Below are positions 17,962 through 27,298 of a DNA stretch of 64,000 nucleotides, piece after piece. The DNA comes from Eshraghiella crossota (lineage in GTDB: Bacteria; Bacillota; Clostridia; Lachnospirales; Lachnospiraceae). The stretch covers positions 1,302,001-1,366,000 of the forward strand of contig NZ_CP102270.1 of assembly GCF_025148445.1 (NCBI RefSeq). Reading direction: 5' to 3'. The notes beneath the pieces were generated by a model. It searched no databases. It had not been told where the DNA came from and saw only the letters and a program-made list of their open reading frames with translations. A program made the translations under genes and the position numbers. Positions within the stretch are counted from its first letter, which is position 1. The number at the start of each line of letters is the position of its first letter.

Positions 17962-18534
17962 CTATTTATCTCTGGATTCCACAGGAGTAATTGTCAGATT
18001 GGTTACCGGAACGTCCGTTTTTCTTGTTACAATATCTTCAATCTGGGCTATTTCTGTTTCGGTAAGTGATTCACGTTCCACAACAACATCTACTTTGTCA
18101 TTAAGTATTGATACAATTACATTATTAAAGCCCTTGGCTTCCAGCATTAATTCTGCTGCCACTTCTTTTTCCGATGAAGTTGTAATGGCAACCATTTTTT
18201 CGGAAGCCGCAGTTTTTTCTGCTTCAGATATATTGACATTATTTATTATATCTAAAAGAGTCTGTTTATTGCTTGCACGCATCTGCTCACGTTCAAGTTT
18301 GGCACTTACAATGAATTGGGAGGTGCTTCCTGATGTAAACACAGTATTGCCGGGTTCTGCTATATCAACATCTTTAAGATCTTTATCAACATCTGTTCCC
18401 ACAACCTCTTTGGTCTTGTTAGCAGCCGCATTTTTTTTCTTAACACCGTCTGCGTAATTTATGTATCCTGCAACGGCAATCATTAGTGCAAGTACCGTAA
18501 TAATTATTTGGTTTTTTTTGAAAATTTTCTTCAA
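17962..18534 (-). CDS. spoIIIAH: Stage III sporulation protein AH
   Basis: SpoIIIAH is the mother-cell half of the SpoIIIAH-SpoIIQ channel linking mother cell and forespore. The 190 residues have an N-terminal membrane anchor (about 9-27) and a C-terminal YscJ/FliF-like ring domain (about 80-185; EKEVAAELMLEAKGFNNVIV). The start is a TTG at 18534 with GGAGG seven bases before it. It is the last gene of the operon, four bases after spoIIIAG. Confidence 0.9.
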   Translation of the reverse strand: MKKIFKKNQIIITVLALMIAVAGYINYADGVKKKNAAANKTKEVVGTDVDKDLKDVDIAEPGNTVFTSGSTSQFIVSAKLEREQMRASNKQTLLDIINNVNISEAEKTAASEKMVAITTSSEKEVAAELMLEAKGFNNVIVSILNDKVDVVVERESLTETEIAQIEDIVTRKTDVPVTNLTITPVESRDK

Positions 18535-18536
18535 GA

Positions 18537-18998
18537 CTATGCCTCCATTTTTAATACTCTTATTTTATTTGCGGAAATCCCTAACAGCGCACTTACCGCA
18601 TCCGTAATTTCAGATACAACTTTCATATCGCCTGCACCTTTTGCAACAATCAACACTCCCAGAATTTCCGGATAATCATTGTTTTCTGTTTTTTGCGTAT
18701 AGTTTTCCCCTTCCTTCACATTCTGCATATTTTTTCCCGAATCTTTTAATGTAACGGCAACTTTAACATTACCCACCCCCATTACGGAGGAAAGCAGTTC
18801 CTCAAGCTGTTTTTCCATAGATGTTCCATAATCTGTTGTCGTTTTGTCAGCTGCAGAGTTTTGTATATTATATTCGTAACTTTTTGTTTTGACAGTATTT
18901 TTAGCAGGAAGTTTAATTACTACAAGCAGAATACCTGCCAAAATCAAAAGAATCAGTTTGTCTTTTTTCATTGTTTTTAATTTGTCAAGCCACTTCAT
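18537..18998 (-). CDS. spoIIIAG: Stage III sporulation protein AG
   Basis: SpoIIIAG forms an oligomeric ring in the engulfed-forespore transport complex. The 153 residues include a single N-terminal membrane helix (about residues 15-30) and a ring-building domain ending in PEILGVLIVAKGAGDMKVVS and ALLGISANKIRVLKM, both typical. AAGGAAGGGG precedes the ATG. It is in order between AF and AH. Confidence 0.9.
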   Translation of the reverse strand: MKWLDKLKTMKKDKLILLILAGILLVVIKLPAKNTVKTKSYEYNIQNSAADKTTTDYGTSMEKQLEELLSSVMGVGNVKVAVTLKDSGKNMQNVKEGENYTQKTENNDYPEILGVLIVAKGAGDMKVVSEITDAVSALLGISANKIRVLKMEA

Positions 18999-19019
18999 TA
19001 ATCTTCCCCTTCCTTTGAA

Positions 19020-19553
19020 TCAACAGGTTATATTTATATGTATATTGTTCCTATCAATTTTATATACGTTTGAAATATATTTTTTTAATTCGGTTACCGC
19101 TACGGAATAACTGTTGCTGACATCAAATCCTTTTGCTGCAATATCAAGTGAGGTTATTCTTCCATAATCGGAATCAGTCCTGTCAAACTCAATTTGGGTT
19201 TCCGTCTTTTCAAGGGTTATACCGTAATCAAGGAACTTATGGCTTAAGCTGTTTTTCAAGGTTTCATTAAACTCATTTAATATAAGTTCTTTTCCATAAC
19301 TTCCGGCAACGGATATTTTATCAGCCATTTCCCTTGACATATAGTCGGATTCGTTGGTTTTTAGAAGTGTCTCAAATTGGTTGTCAGAGGAAAACATATT
19401 AATGACAGGCTTCATGACCAGAATTATCATAATCAGCCCGGTAAACATATTTATGTATTTCTTATAGCGTTCATCATTTACAAGGTTAAGAATAAAAGAA
19501 GCAAATACATAAAAACAGGCAATTTTTTTAATTATATCCAATAAATAATCCAT
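19020..19553 (-). CDS. spoIIIAF: Stage III sporulation protein AF
   Basis: The 177-residue protein has two N-terminal membrane helices (about 10-25 and 32-52, with YINMFTGLIMIILVMKPVIN as the family mark) and a soluble C-terminal domain with the ring-type fold. It contributes to the mother-cell side of the SpoIIIA-SpoIIQ complex. It lies three bases after spoIIIAE. The family is poorly conserved apart from the membrane part, so the call depends on that part and on the operon order. Confidence 0.88.
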   Translation of the reverse strand: MDYLLDIIKKIACFYVFASFILNLVNDERYKKYINMFTGLIMIILVMKPVINMFSSDNQFETLLKTNESDYMSREMADKISVAGSYGKELILNEFNETLKNSLSHKFLDYGITLEKTETQIEFDRTDSDYGRITSLDIAAKGFDVSNSYSVAVTELKKYISNVYKIDRNNIHINITC

Positions 19554-19556
19554 TTT

Positions 19557-20669
19557 TTATCCCACATTCAGATTGGTTGATGCACATATAATTGCGATTG
19601 TCAGTATGAAAAAAACGGTTGCATACAATAAAGTCTTTAACATAAGGCAGAAACTTATATGAATTGTGTTAATGCTGTTGACTATCCTTTTATCGGATAC
19701 AGGTTCAAGAATAGCCGATACTCCCTTATAGCTGATTGCGATTACCGAGGTTTTGACAACAGGTATAAAACATATTACAAGAATGGCAATCATAGCCGAA
19801 ATTCCTATACCGTTTTTTATAAGGGTTCCGGAGGCAAACACAACTGATGAAACGCTGTTTAACGTATTTCCGATTCCCGGAATGGACTGCATGACCTTCC
19901 ACATCGTTCCAACTTTCATAGAGTCAACTATTGGGCTTATAAGGCTTCTTATTACATTAATTCCTATTACAAAAGTCATAAGTGATTTTAGCGTCCACTC
20001 AATAATTGTTTTTATTAATTCTCCCGCTTTGGTAAAAAGTGTACCGTTAGCCATGTTGTTAATTAATCCTGTAATCATATATGTATAAATCATCGGAATT
20101 ATAAAATTAATAAGCACCTTTTCAATCAATGTTATTACCATTATTACAACCTGATAAAAAGCCGTTGCCGTACTTTCTCCCGTTGAAAAACCAATCGACA
20201 GAATATACACCGGTGTTACCGCTTCCATAAAAGACGAAAGTCTGTCCATAGTATTTTTAACGATTTCCGCAACAATGGTATATCCTGACAACATACATAC
20301 AATAAGTGCCAGATAAGTTATGTAAAAGCCTGTCTCCGATATTTTCCCTGACAATACGGTAAAGGCTATATTGGAAAATAAGGCTGCCGTAAGTCCGACA
20401 ACAATCAATTTGATTATGATTGCCTTTTCATTGGCAAGCTCTGAAAATATTGCAGATAAAAACATATCAAACAATCCCGAAAATCCCGTATCAAAATCAC
20501 CTTTTATAATCTCCCTGACACAGTCCTCAAAATTAAAGGCGTTGTCATCTTTTAACACGGAATTTATATCGCTGAAATCATACACGGAGAGCGGATCGGC
20601 TTCTTCTGTTGCAAAGATTCTTACAGGAACAAGCATTATCATAAAAAAAGAAATTAAAATTATTTTCAT
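19557..20669 (-). CDS. spoIIIAE: Stage III sporulation protein AE
   Basis: SpoIIIAE is the polytopic membrane protein of the SpoIIIA complex. The 370 residues start with a signal-peptide-like segment, followed by a soluble stretch and then about seven or eight hydrophobic helices; VTPVYILSIGFSTGESTATAFY and PGIGNTLNSVSSVVFASGTL are recognisable family segments. Length is slightly below the Bacillus protein. It follows spoIIIAD by one base. Confidence 0.9.
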   Translation of the reverse strand: MKIILISFFMIMLVPVRIFATEEADPLSVYDFSDINSVLKDDNAFNFEDCVREIIKGDFDTGFSGLFDMFLSAIFSELANEKAIIIKLIVVGLTAALFSNIAFTVLSGKISETGFYITYLALIVCMLSGYTIVAEIVKNTMDRLSSFMEAVTPVYILSIGFSTGESTATAFYQVVIMVITLIEKVLINFIIPMIYTYMITGLINNMANGTLFTKAGELIKTIIEWTLKSLMTFVIGINVIRSLISPIVDSMKVGTMWKVMQSIPGIGNTLNSVSSVVFASGTLIKNGIGISAMIAILVICFIPVVKTSVIAISYKGVSAILEPVSDKRIVNSINTIHISFCLMLKTLLYATVFFILTIAIICASTNLNVG

Positions 20670-20670
20670 A

Positions 20671-21051
20671 TTACAACCCGCCTATTGTCTCAAGAAGTGT
20701 GATCACTACAGGAAGTGAAATAACAAGCATTGAAATTCTTGCAAATATTTCTATCTGTGATGCTACTGCGGTATACCCACTGTCTTTACATATGCCGGAG
20801 GCAAACTCCGAAACATAGGTAATTCCTGCCATTTTCAGCAACAGTCCCACATAACTGCCATTAGAATCAAGGAATTTATTAAAGGTATTAAATGCATTTA
20901 TGATGTATTGTATTTTGGAGCTTACAAGTACAAAAATCAGAAAAGATGTAGCTATTGATATGTACATAGAAAAATCACTTTTCCATTGTTTAAGTAAAAT
21001 TGCAAGAATCACTCCCGTAATTCCTATAAGTGTAATTTTTAATATTTCCAT
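20671..21051 (-). CDS. spoIIIAD: Stage III sporulation protein AD
   Basis: A 126-residue integral membrane protein with about four helices. The family segment AGITYVSEFASGICKDSGYT lies at about 75-95, and QIEIFARISMLVISLPVVIT near the C-terminus. It is one of the small membrane subunits of the SpoIIIA complex. It lies in order between AC and AE. Confidence 0.9.
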   Translation of the reverse strand: MEILKITLIGITGVILAILLKQWKSDFSMYISIATSFLIFVLVSSKIQYIINAFNTFNKFLDSNGSYVGLLLKMAGITYVSEFASGICKDSGYTAVASQIEIFARISMLVISLPVVITLLETIGGL

Positions 21052-21059
21052 ACTCTTAT

Positions 21060-21254
21060 TTATAATGAAAACATATCCTTTATTGAACTGAATAACTGAC
21101 TTATATAGGGAATAATCCAGTACAGAACAAGTAAAAGTCCCGCAAGACTTGTAAGGAATGCGTGTTCTTCCCTTCCGCTGTGTTTCAATATCTGGCTGAT
21201 TACCGAGACAAGTATTCCTACTGCCGCAATCTTAAAGATTAATTCAACTTCCAT
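21060..21254 (-). CDS. spoIIIAC: Stage III sporulation protein AC
   Basis: A 64-residue protein with two membrane helices. The first (about 5-22) leads to ISQILKHSGREEHAFLTSLA, the family signature, then a second helix (about 32-52). The length is exactly that of the family. Its place between AB and AD confirms the call. Confidence 0.9.
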   Translation of the reverse strand: MEVELIFKIAAVGILVSVISQILKHSGREEHAFLTSLAGLLLVLYWIIPYISQLFSSIKDMFSL

Positions 21255-21264
21255 TTCATATCCC

Positions 21265-21771
21265 CTATATTATTATTATCGATAAAATAATACCTGCACC
21301 CACTGCCAGACATCTGTACATTCTGCACTTTTGTGGCAGAATATTTTCAGTATTATCTATTTCATTCTGCAAACGTGATAAAAATAAATCTATTTGTGAA
21401 AGTTCTCCTGATTTATCAGCAAGACCCAGAACATCTTTAAAATTAAGGATGTCCGCTTTTATATTTTTTGAAAGGTGCATATTTAAAAAACCATCATTCC
21501 ACTTCTGTTCCCAGTTTTCATAAAAATTACCTTCTGTATCGGAAGCAATATTTTCTAAAATATTGTCTATATTCATGCCGCATCTCGTTGAAATGTTGGC
21601 AAGGGCTTCGTTAATCGTACAAGAACCATAGGCTATTTCACCTTTCAGTAAAAACATCATTTTTTTAATTTCAAGTAATTCGTTATACTCTGCTTTTAAA
21701 TCAAGTGACATCCTGTAACCGTATAAAGTTGTGGATATCATTATAATGATAATTCCTGCTATTTTAAGCAT
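21265..21771 (-). CDS. spoIIIAB: Stage III sporulation protein AB
   Basis: The 168-residue protein has a membrane helix at each end with a soluble helical middle, distantly similar to type II secretion F-type proteins. Diagnostic stretches are LLEIKKMMFLLKGEIAYG and RMYRCLAVGAGIILSIIII. It overlaps the end of spoIIIAA by eight bases, with AGGGGTG inside spoIIIAA as ribosome binding site. Confidence 0.9.
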   Translation of the reverse strand: MLKIAGIIIIMISTTLYGYRMSLDLKAEYNELLEIKKMMFLLKGEIAYGSCTINEALANISTRCGMNIDNILENIASDTEGNFYENWEQKWNDGFLNMHLSKNIKADILNFKDVLGLADKSGELSQIDLFLSRLQNEIDNTENILPQKCRMYRCLAVGAGIILSIIII

Positions 21772-22648
21772 CTATTTGTTCACCCCTTTCGTTATATATT
21801 CCCTCAAGTGTTCCCGGCCCGTTTTTCTTTGACAGAATTATAATCCGTTTAAAAAATTGAATGTTCTTCTGCATATACTCTTCTAAATTATCGGCGTGGA
21901 TGCTGGCAAGAATTTTACATCCACAGGTAATTGCTTTATTTAATACATTAATGTCTTTGTCACTTCCTATTTCATCAACAGCTATTATTTCAGGAGCCAT
22001 ACTTCTAAGTGCCATAATTATTCCTTCGGTTTTGTTATTAATCATTACATCTGTCCGCATCCCAACGTCATTTTCAGGAATTCCTAAATCCGTTGCTGAA
22101 ATCTCGTTTCTTTCGTCTATAACCGATATATTAAAACCTCTGTTACCATAACCATCCGATAAAAGGCGGATAATATCTCTTAAAAGTGTGGTTTTCCCAC
22201 ATCCCGGAGGCGAAACTATTATAGTATTGCAGATGCTGTTATTGTCAGTAATATATTTTATGTATTGTTCACCGCAGCCCTTTATCTCATTGGCTACCCT
22301 GATATTTAAGGATGAAATGTTTTTTAAAGTTGTAACATGTCCGTTTTCAATTACCGCTTTACCGCATATTCCTACACGATTGCCGCCTTTAACGGTAATA
22401 AACCCGCGTTTTATATCATCCTCGTATGCGTAGAGTGAATAATTACATATCTTGTCCATAATTTCTTTTATTGTTGTCTTGGTTACAATAATTTTATCAA
22501 TAAAACAACAGGAACACCTGAATTTTACTTCCAAAGGTCTGTTAATCCTCAGTCTGATTTCGGTTATTTTATCTTTGTCACTGTGGGTTTCTATGACATT
22601 TTTTATATCTTTGGGTAAATAATTTATTACGTTGTCAATACGTTTCAT
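21764..22648 (-). CDS. spoIIIAA: Stage III sporulation protein AA (ATPase)
   Basis: SpoIIIAA is the secretion-type ATPase thought to energise the mother-cell to forespore channel. The ATG at 22648 (MKRIDNV) has GGAGG seven bases before it; the frame is open to 22675, but that start lacks a ribosome binding site. The 294 residues include Walker A VSPPGCGKTTLLRDIIRLL (about 140), the FNISVIDERNEI stretch and Walker B-like PEIIAVDEIGSDKDI. It opens the spoIIIA operon; a sigma-E promoter is expected, but only a weak CATACT -10 candidate is visible near 22700. Confidence 0.93.
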   Translation of the reverse strand: MKRIDNVINYLPKDIKNVIETHSDKDKITEIRLRINRPLEVKFRCSCCFIDKIIVTKTTIKEIMDKICNYSLYAYEDDIKRGFITVKGGNRVGICGKAVIENGHVTTLKNISSLNIRVANEIKGCGEQYIKYITDNNSICNTIIVSPPGCGKTTLLRDIIRLLSDGYGNRGFNISVIDERNEISATDLGIPENDVGMRTDVMINNKTEGIIMALRSMAPEIIAVDEIGSDKDINVLNKAITCGCKILASIHADNLEEYMQKNIQFFKRIIILSKKNGPGTLEGIYNERGEQIDA

Positions 22649-22714
22649 GGCCTGCCTCCGTTTCTCTTTATTCATTATTATGTAAAGTTAAATAAAAGTA
22701 TGAATTTATATTTC

Positions 22715-22743
22715 TTGACGGGATATTATAAAAGAATTAAAAT
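22715..22743 (+). promoter_or_regulatory. Sigma-A-type promoter of the DUF368 gene
   Basis: TTGACG (22715-22720) and TAAAAT (22738-22743) are separated by 17 bases, 32 bases before the start at 22775, which has CTAGGAGGA as ribosome binding site. The region is divergent from spoIIIAA. Confidence 0.7.
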
Positions 22744-22774
22744 AAACAGGAATATCTAGGAGGATAAGAAGTTT

Positions 22775-23662
22775 ATGAAATTTATTTTTGACATCATCAA
22801 AGGAATTTTTATTGGTATAGCCAATATTATTCCCGGAGTAAGCGGAGGAACCATGGCTGTTTCAATGGGCGTTTATGATAAATTAATCAATTCCATTAAC
22901 AGTATCATAAAAGATTTTAAGAAATCTTTTCTCACTCTTCTCCCACTTGTTATAGGCATGATTGGCGGAATCGGAATTTTCTCATATATAATTCCATACA
23001 GCCTGTCACATTACGCTTTCCAGACATGTATGTGTTTTACCGGACTTATAGTCGGGGGAATACCACAGATAATAGGCAATGCTTCCGATGCCCTTAAAAA
23101 AGAAGAAAGAAAAATGAGATTTACCCATGTTATAGCTTTTGTCGTACTTGCAGCACTTGCGGTTATAATGGCAGTTGCAAACGGAAACAATTCCGGACCT
23201 TCCGTTATTACTGTTGATTTTAAAAATATTGTTATTCTTGTGGCAATAGGTATTGTTGCTGCCGCTACAATGATTGTTCCTGGCGTAAGCGGTTCGCTGG
23301 TCCTTATGATACTTGGTTATTATTCCGGAATTATCGGTACAATAAGAGATTTTATTTCATCCCTTAAGAATCTTAACTGGAGCGGTTTAGGACATTGCGT
23401 TGCGGTTCTTGTACCTTTTGCAATCGGATGTATAGTGGGAATTCTTCTTATTTCCAAACTTATTTCATGGTTGTTTAAAAAATTTGAATCAGTTACATAT
23501 TGTGCAATTCTGGGACTTATAGCAGCCTCTCCTTTTGCTATATTCTATAAGATGGAAAAATGTACTTTTTCAGCTGTAAATATCATTGTAGGCATTGTTT
23601 TATTTGCCGTGGCATGTGCATTTACATATCTTTTCTCAAAGAAAACCAAATCTACAAATTAA
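22775..23662 (+). CDS. popT: DUF368 polyprenyl-phosphate transporter (PopT-like)
   Basis: The 295-residue polytopic membrane protein has the two diagnostic motifs of DUF368: GIANIIPGVSGGTMAVSMG near the N-terminus and TMIVPGVSGSLVLMILGYY near the middle, an internal repeat. Members of this family have been shown to recycle undecaprenyl phosphate across the membrane for wall synthesis. About eight hydrophobic segments can be counted. It is a single gene with its own promoter and a terminator directly after it. Function is taken from the family. Confidence 0.88.
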   Translation: MKFIFDIIKGIFIGIANIIPGVSGGTMAVSMGVYDKLINSINSIIKDFKKSFLTLLPLVIGMIGGIGIFSYIIPYSLSHYAFQTCMCFTGLIVGGIPQIIGNASDALKKEERKMRFTHVIAFVVLAALAVIMAVANGNNSGPSVITVDFKNIVILVAIGIVAAATMIVPGVSGSLVLMILGYYSGIIGTIRDFISSLKNLNWSGLGHCVAVLVPFAIGCIVGILLISKLISWLFKKFESVTYCAILGLIAASPFAIFYKMEKCTFSAVNIIVGIVLFAVACAFTYLFSKKTKSTN

Positions 23663-23676
23663 TTTTGACATAAATT

Positions 23677-23704
23677 AAGCCTGTACTTTAACCGGTACAG
23701 GCTT
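23677..23704 (+). terminator. Intrinsic terminator, possibly bidirectional
   Basis: A 10-bp stem AAGCCTGTAC/GTACAGGCTT with an 8-base loop is followed on the plus strand by TTAATTT. It lies between the convergent ends of the DUF368 gene and the ABC permease gene and may serve both. Confidence 0.8.
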
Positions 23705-23712
23705 TTAATTTA

Positions 23713-26145
23713 CTATTCTACTGATTTAAGGGATTCCACCATAGGAATCTTTTTTAATTTGTTATACATTGTTAAGTTAACGATTATTCCAAATACAATG
23801 GTTATAGCAAATGATATTATGTATGAATACCAGAAAATCATCTTTGGAAAAATCACATCATCCATTTCAATTACGGTCATTATATAACTATGAAGTATTT
23901 TGCCAAGTCCAAGTCCGATAATTGCACCTATTATACTTAAAATAATATTTTCCCTGTATACATAATTGGCAACCTCTTTATCATAAAAGCCAAGGACTTT
24001 TATAGTGGCAATTTCTCGTATTCTCTCTGATAGATTAACATTTATAAGATTATATAATACGACAAATGCTAAAAGACCTGCCGATATAATGAGAATTACG
24101 GTAATTATGCTGAGTGAAGATATTGTATCATTAAAATCAGAGGAAATACTGTTATAATACGAAATTGATTTTACACCGTATTTCTCAATCATTTCTGAAC
24201 CAAAGGCCTGCTGTTCTTTATCGCCTTTAATGTTTAAATTTGCGATAAAATAATTTTTATCAGGTTCGCTGCCTGTTACTTCTTTATAATATCTGTCATT
24301 TACAAATACATACTGGCCTACATACATATCAACAATTCCACCTATTTTAAATTCATAGGTTCGGTCATCAATGGTTACTGATACGTTGTCATTTTCTTTA
24401 AGATTAAAATCTTTTGCCAATTTATAAGTTACCAAGGCACCGTCTTCAGGAATAACCGCAGTTTCTTTGCTTGTGTGATATGTAAGACCTGTAAAACCGG
24501 AATACCTTTTTCCGTCATCAACACTGACAATCGTCACATTCTTAGTGGTATCCTCTGATTCGCTTTTTTTAGCGGTTCCCATATGGGATGTCATAATATA
24601 AATGTCTTTGATATTCTTATTTTCTTTATATTCATCATAAAAGGAGTCTTTGTCACTCGCTTCACTGAATTCACCTGCAATATCATAGGCAAAAATAGTT
24701 CCATACTGGTCAGACGTAACTTTTGAAATACTGTTTTTTATACCGAAACCTGCAAGTATCAGCGCCGTACATCCTGCAATTCCCGTTATAGTCATAAAAA
24801 ATCTCTTTTTATAACGTAAAATATTTCTTGCGGTTACTTTCTTCGTGAAGTTAAAATGCTTCCAGATAAATGGTATATGCTCTAATAATACTTTTTTACC
24901 ATTCTTAGGTGACTTAGGTCTTAAAAGCAATGCCGGAGTCTCTGTAAGCATTGAGAAGCATGAAGCAAATGTTGCAAGTACGTTTATAAGAACCGCAATC
25001 ATAATAGCAAGCACGCACATGGAAATCTGGGGAACTTCTGTAAAATCTGCCACAGTATATACAACATTCCATGCGTTAAATATAATTCTTGGGAAAGTTA
25101 AAAGTCCAAGCACACATCCAAGCACTCCGCCTGCTAAAGATGCCAAAAGCGCATAGGTTATGTATTTGCCTGCAATGCTTACTTTATTATATCCAAGTGC
25201 TTTTAAGGTACCTATTCCGCCTCGCTGTTCATCAACCATTCTTGTCATGGTTGTGAGACATACAAGAGCTGCCACGAGATAAAAGAATGCCGGAAATACT
25301 TTGGCTATTGCATCCATTCTGTCTCCACAGTTCTTATAATCAACAAAGGAATAGTGGGAATTTCTGTCAAGGGCGTAAAAAGTATAACCGCCAAGCATGG
25401 CATATTTTTCAGAAAGATCATCTGCATTTTCAATTACTTTTTCTTTAACAGGTGTAACAATATCAAAATACGTATCACCGTAGCAATATTCATCTTTTGC
25501 ACCTTTAACTGTAGCAAAAAGGACTGTATATCTGTCACCTGTAAATTCATCTTCTGATATGAAAAGAACATCGGAAATTTTACCGCTTCCTACGGTTGTT
25601 GTATCATATTGATATGACAGGTAGTATGGTGTTGAGACCTTTCCTACAACTTTATATGAGGTACTCTTAAGGTTATCGTCTTTAATTGCAAGCTCTGTTC
25701 CAAGCTCTATGGGTTCTCTTGCAATTCCGTAGTCCCTAATAACACATTCTCCGGGATTTTTGGGAAACCTGCCCTCTGTCAATGTGATTTTATTGAGGTT
25801 ATCGTCTGATGAGAAATCGTAGGAAAATATCTGTACAGTCTCATCATTATCATGGACATTGGTAATTACATCAATGCTTGTAACACCCTCTATCCTGTCT
25901 ATGCCCTCTGTTTTGCCAAGTTTTTCTATATCCGCATCGTCAAATCCAACATTGGAATACATCTTTAAATCAAAAAGATTGTTGTTGTCAAAGTATGTAT
26001 CCGCCGAGTATTTCATATATCGTGCCGACGATTTTACGCCTGTAAAGAAAGCCACACCTACAAGCACAATACCAAAAATCGATATGAATCTGCCGAAGCT
26101 TTTTTTAATTTCCCTGAAGGTATCTTTTATCAATGCTTTCTTCAT
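23713..26145 (-). CDS. ABC transporter permease, FtsX/MacB type
   Basis: The ATG at 26145 shares its first base with the stop of the ATPase gene (TAATG), so the two are coupled; a GTG at 26151 is an alternative. The 810-residue protein has an N-terminal membrane helix, a large extracytoplasmic domain (about 45-270), a three-helix FtsX bundle (about 280-400), a second extracytoplasmic domain and another FtsX bundle (about 690-800). This is the two-bundle layout of Firmicutes exporters of antimicrobial peptides or lipoprotein-type substrates. No peptide sensor kinase is near. Substrate unknown. Confidence 0.87.
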   Translation of the reverse strand: MKKALIKDTFREIKKSFGRFISIFGIVLVGVAFFTGVKSSARYMKYSADTYFDNNNLFDLKMYSNVGFDDADIEKLGKTEGIDRIEGVTSIDVITNVHDNDETVQIFSYDFSSDDNLNKITLTEGRFPKNPGECVIRDYGIAREPIELGTELAIKDDNLKSTSYKVVGKVSTPYYLSYQYDTTTVGSGKISDVLFISEDEFTGDRYTVLFATVKGAKDEYCYGDTYFDIVTPVKEKVIENADDLSEKYAMLGGYTFYALDRNSHYSFVDYKNCGDRMDAIAKVFPAFFYLVAALVCLTTMTRMVDEQRGGIGTLKALGYNKVSIAGKYITYALLASLAGGVLGCVLGLLTFPRIIFNAWNVVYTVADFTEVPQISMCVLAIMIAVLINVLATFASCFSMLTETPALLLRPKSPKNGKKVLLEHIPFIWKHFNFTKKVTARNILRYKKRFFMTITGIAGCTALILAGFGIKNSISKVTSDQYGTIFAYDIAGEFSEASDKDSFYDEYKENKNIKDIYIMTSHMGTAKKSESEDTTKNVTIVSVDDGKRYSGFTGLTYHTSKETAVIPEDGALVTYKLAKDFNLKENDNVSVTIDDRTYEFKIGGIVDMYVGQYVFVNDRYYKEVTGSEPDKNYFIANLNIKGDKEQQAFGSEMIEKYGVKSISYYNSISSDFNDTISSLSIITVILIISAGLLAFVVLYNLINVNLSERIREIATIKVLGFYDKEVANYVYRENIILSIIGAIIGLGLGKILHSYIMTVIEMDDVIFPKMIFWYSYIISFAITIVFGIIVNLTMYNKLKKIPMVESLKSVE

Positions 26146-26846
26146 TACCACTCAATCCTTTCTACAGGTATAGGATTTTCGTTGATTTCGATTTCCGATA
26201 TAAGTCCATTCTTTACCTTTATTACTTTATCGCCCATTGCCGTAAGTGCCAGATTGTGGGTAATTACTATTACCGTTACATTTCTTTCGCGGCAGGTATC
26301 ATATAGAAGCTTTAAAATTGATTTACCTGTATTATAATCAAGTGCTCCCGTAGGTTCGTCACAAAGCAGTATCTTAGGGTTCTTTGCAAGTGCTCTCGCT
26401 ATTGCCACTCGCTGCTGTTCACCGCCTGAAAGCTGTGCAGGAAAGTTGGTCTTACGTTCTTCGAGTCCTACAGCTTTTATTACTTCATCGATATCAAGAG
26501 GATTTTTACAAATCTGTGTTGCCATTTCGATATTTTCCCTTACGGTAAGGTTCTGTACCAAATTGTAAAACTGGAAAACAAAGCCTATATCATATCTTCT
26601 GTATGTAGTAAGCTGTCTGGCATTGTAATTACTGATATTGCAGCCGTCTACAATAATCTCTCCCGATGTGGGCGTATCCATGCCTCCCAGGATATTAAGG
26701 ATGGTACTTTTTCCTGCACCGCTGGCACCTGCGATTATTACAAATTCTCCTTTTTCCACAGAGAAATTAACACCTGAAAGGGCATTAATATTAACTTCTC
26801 CCATTTTATAGATTTTTTTAACGTCTTTTAACTCTATGTAACTCAT
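26145..26846 (-). CDS. ABC transporter ATP-binding protein, LolD/MacB type
   Basis: From the ATG at 26846 (GGGAGG upstream) the protein has 233 residues. Walker A is [17 protein letters not shown], the signature is [16 protein letters not shown], and Walker B is [12 protein letters not shown], followed by the switch histidine in VIVITHN. The [19 protein letters not shown] segment is typical of the MacB/LolD group that pairs with FtsX permeases. The promoter region upstream is one copy of a 67-69 bp repeat also found upstream of the neighbouring AbiE-like pair. Confidence 0.9.
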   Translation of the reverse strand: MSYIELKDVKKIYKMGEVNINALSGVNFSVEKGEFVIIAGASGAGKSTILNILGGMDTPTSGEIIVDGCNISNYNARQLTTYRRYDIGFVFQFYNLVQNLTVRENIEMATQICKNPLDIDEVIKAVGLEERKTNFPAQLSGGEQQRVAIARALAKNPKILLCDEPTGALDYNTGKSILKLLYDTCRERNVTVIVITHNLALTAMGDKVIKVKNGLISEIEINENPIPVERIEW

Positions 26847-26861
26847 AATTTCCTCCCTGTG

Positions 26862-26928
26862 TCTGTTAATATTCACATATTACCTTTCTATGATTATACT
26901 GTAATATATTTTAGGAATTAAATCAATA
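26862..26928. repeat. Direct repeat copy A (promoter region of the ABC genes)
   Basis: This 67-base stretch matches 28296-28364 with only a few substitutions and a 2-base indel. It covers the last codons of the truncated nucleotidyltransferase gene and the whole region upstream of the ABC ATPase. On the minus strand it contains TATAAT and, further down, the inverted repeat TAATAT-TCAC-ATATTA (26867-26882). The two copies flank the AbiE-like pair exactly. Confidence 0.85.
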
Positions 26929-27298
26929 ATCTTTCAAACCGTAACACTGATATAACATTTCTATTATTTTTTTTACTATCTGTTCCTTTTATGCCTAATG
27001 ATTTTAAATCCACTTCTTCATCAATCATTTCCGATAAGAAATTTTTCATATCTTCTGCTATTTCCGGATTAAGAGCCTGCCTTGTATTAACTGTAATTAA
27101 CTGGGCTAATCTGAACACATCGTTTTTATGTTTCTTTATATTTTTGCTGTCAACCTGCTCTCCGCTCGATTTACGTTCTTTCAAATCCAACCACGCTTTA
27201 GCCTTAAATGGTATTAAGCAAGCCGTACCACCGATTATGACATATTGATTTTCATAACCTTGAAATTTCTCCTTAAATTTGAGAAATCCGTTGACCAT
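26918..27298 (-). pseudogene. AbiEii-like nucleotidyltransferase with internal deletion
   Basis: The 126-residue product begins like a family of AbiEii-type nucleotidyltransferases (FKEKFQGYENQYVIIGGTAC) and then jumps to IPFKAKAWLDLKERKSSGEQ and VDSKNIKKHKNDVFRLAQL, which I recall as the C-terminal third of the same family. The aspartate motif (D-x-D after a GLDFRATKDID-like stretch) and about 100 residues between are missing at Cys/Leu 36-37. The reading frame is kept. It overlaps its partner by one base (TAATG). It may be a dead toxin. The deletion is inferred from memory of the family, not from an alignment. Confidence 0.62.
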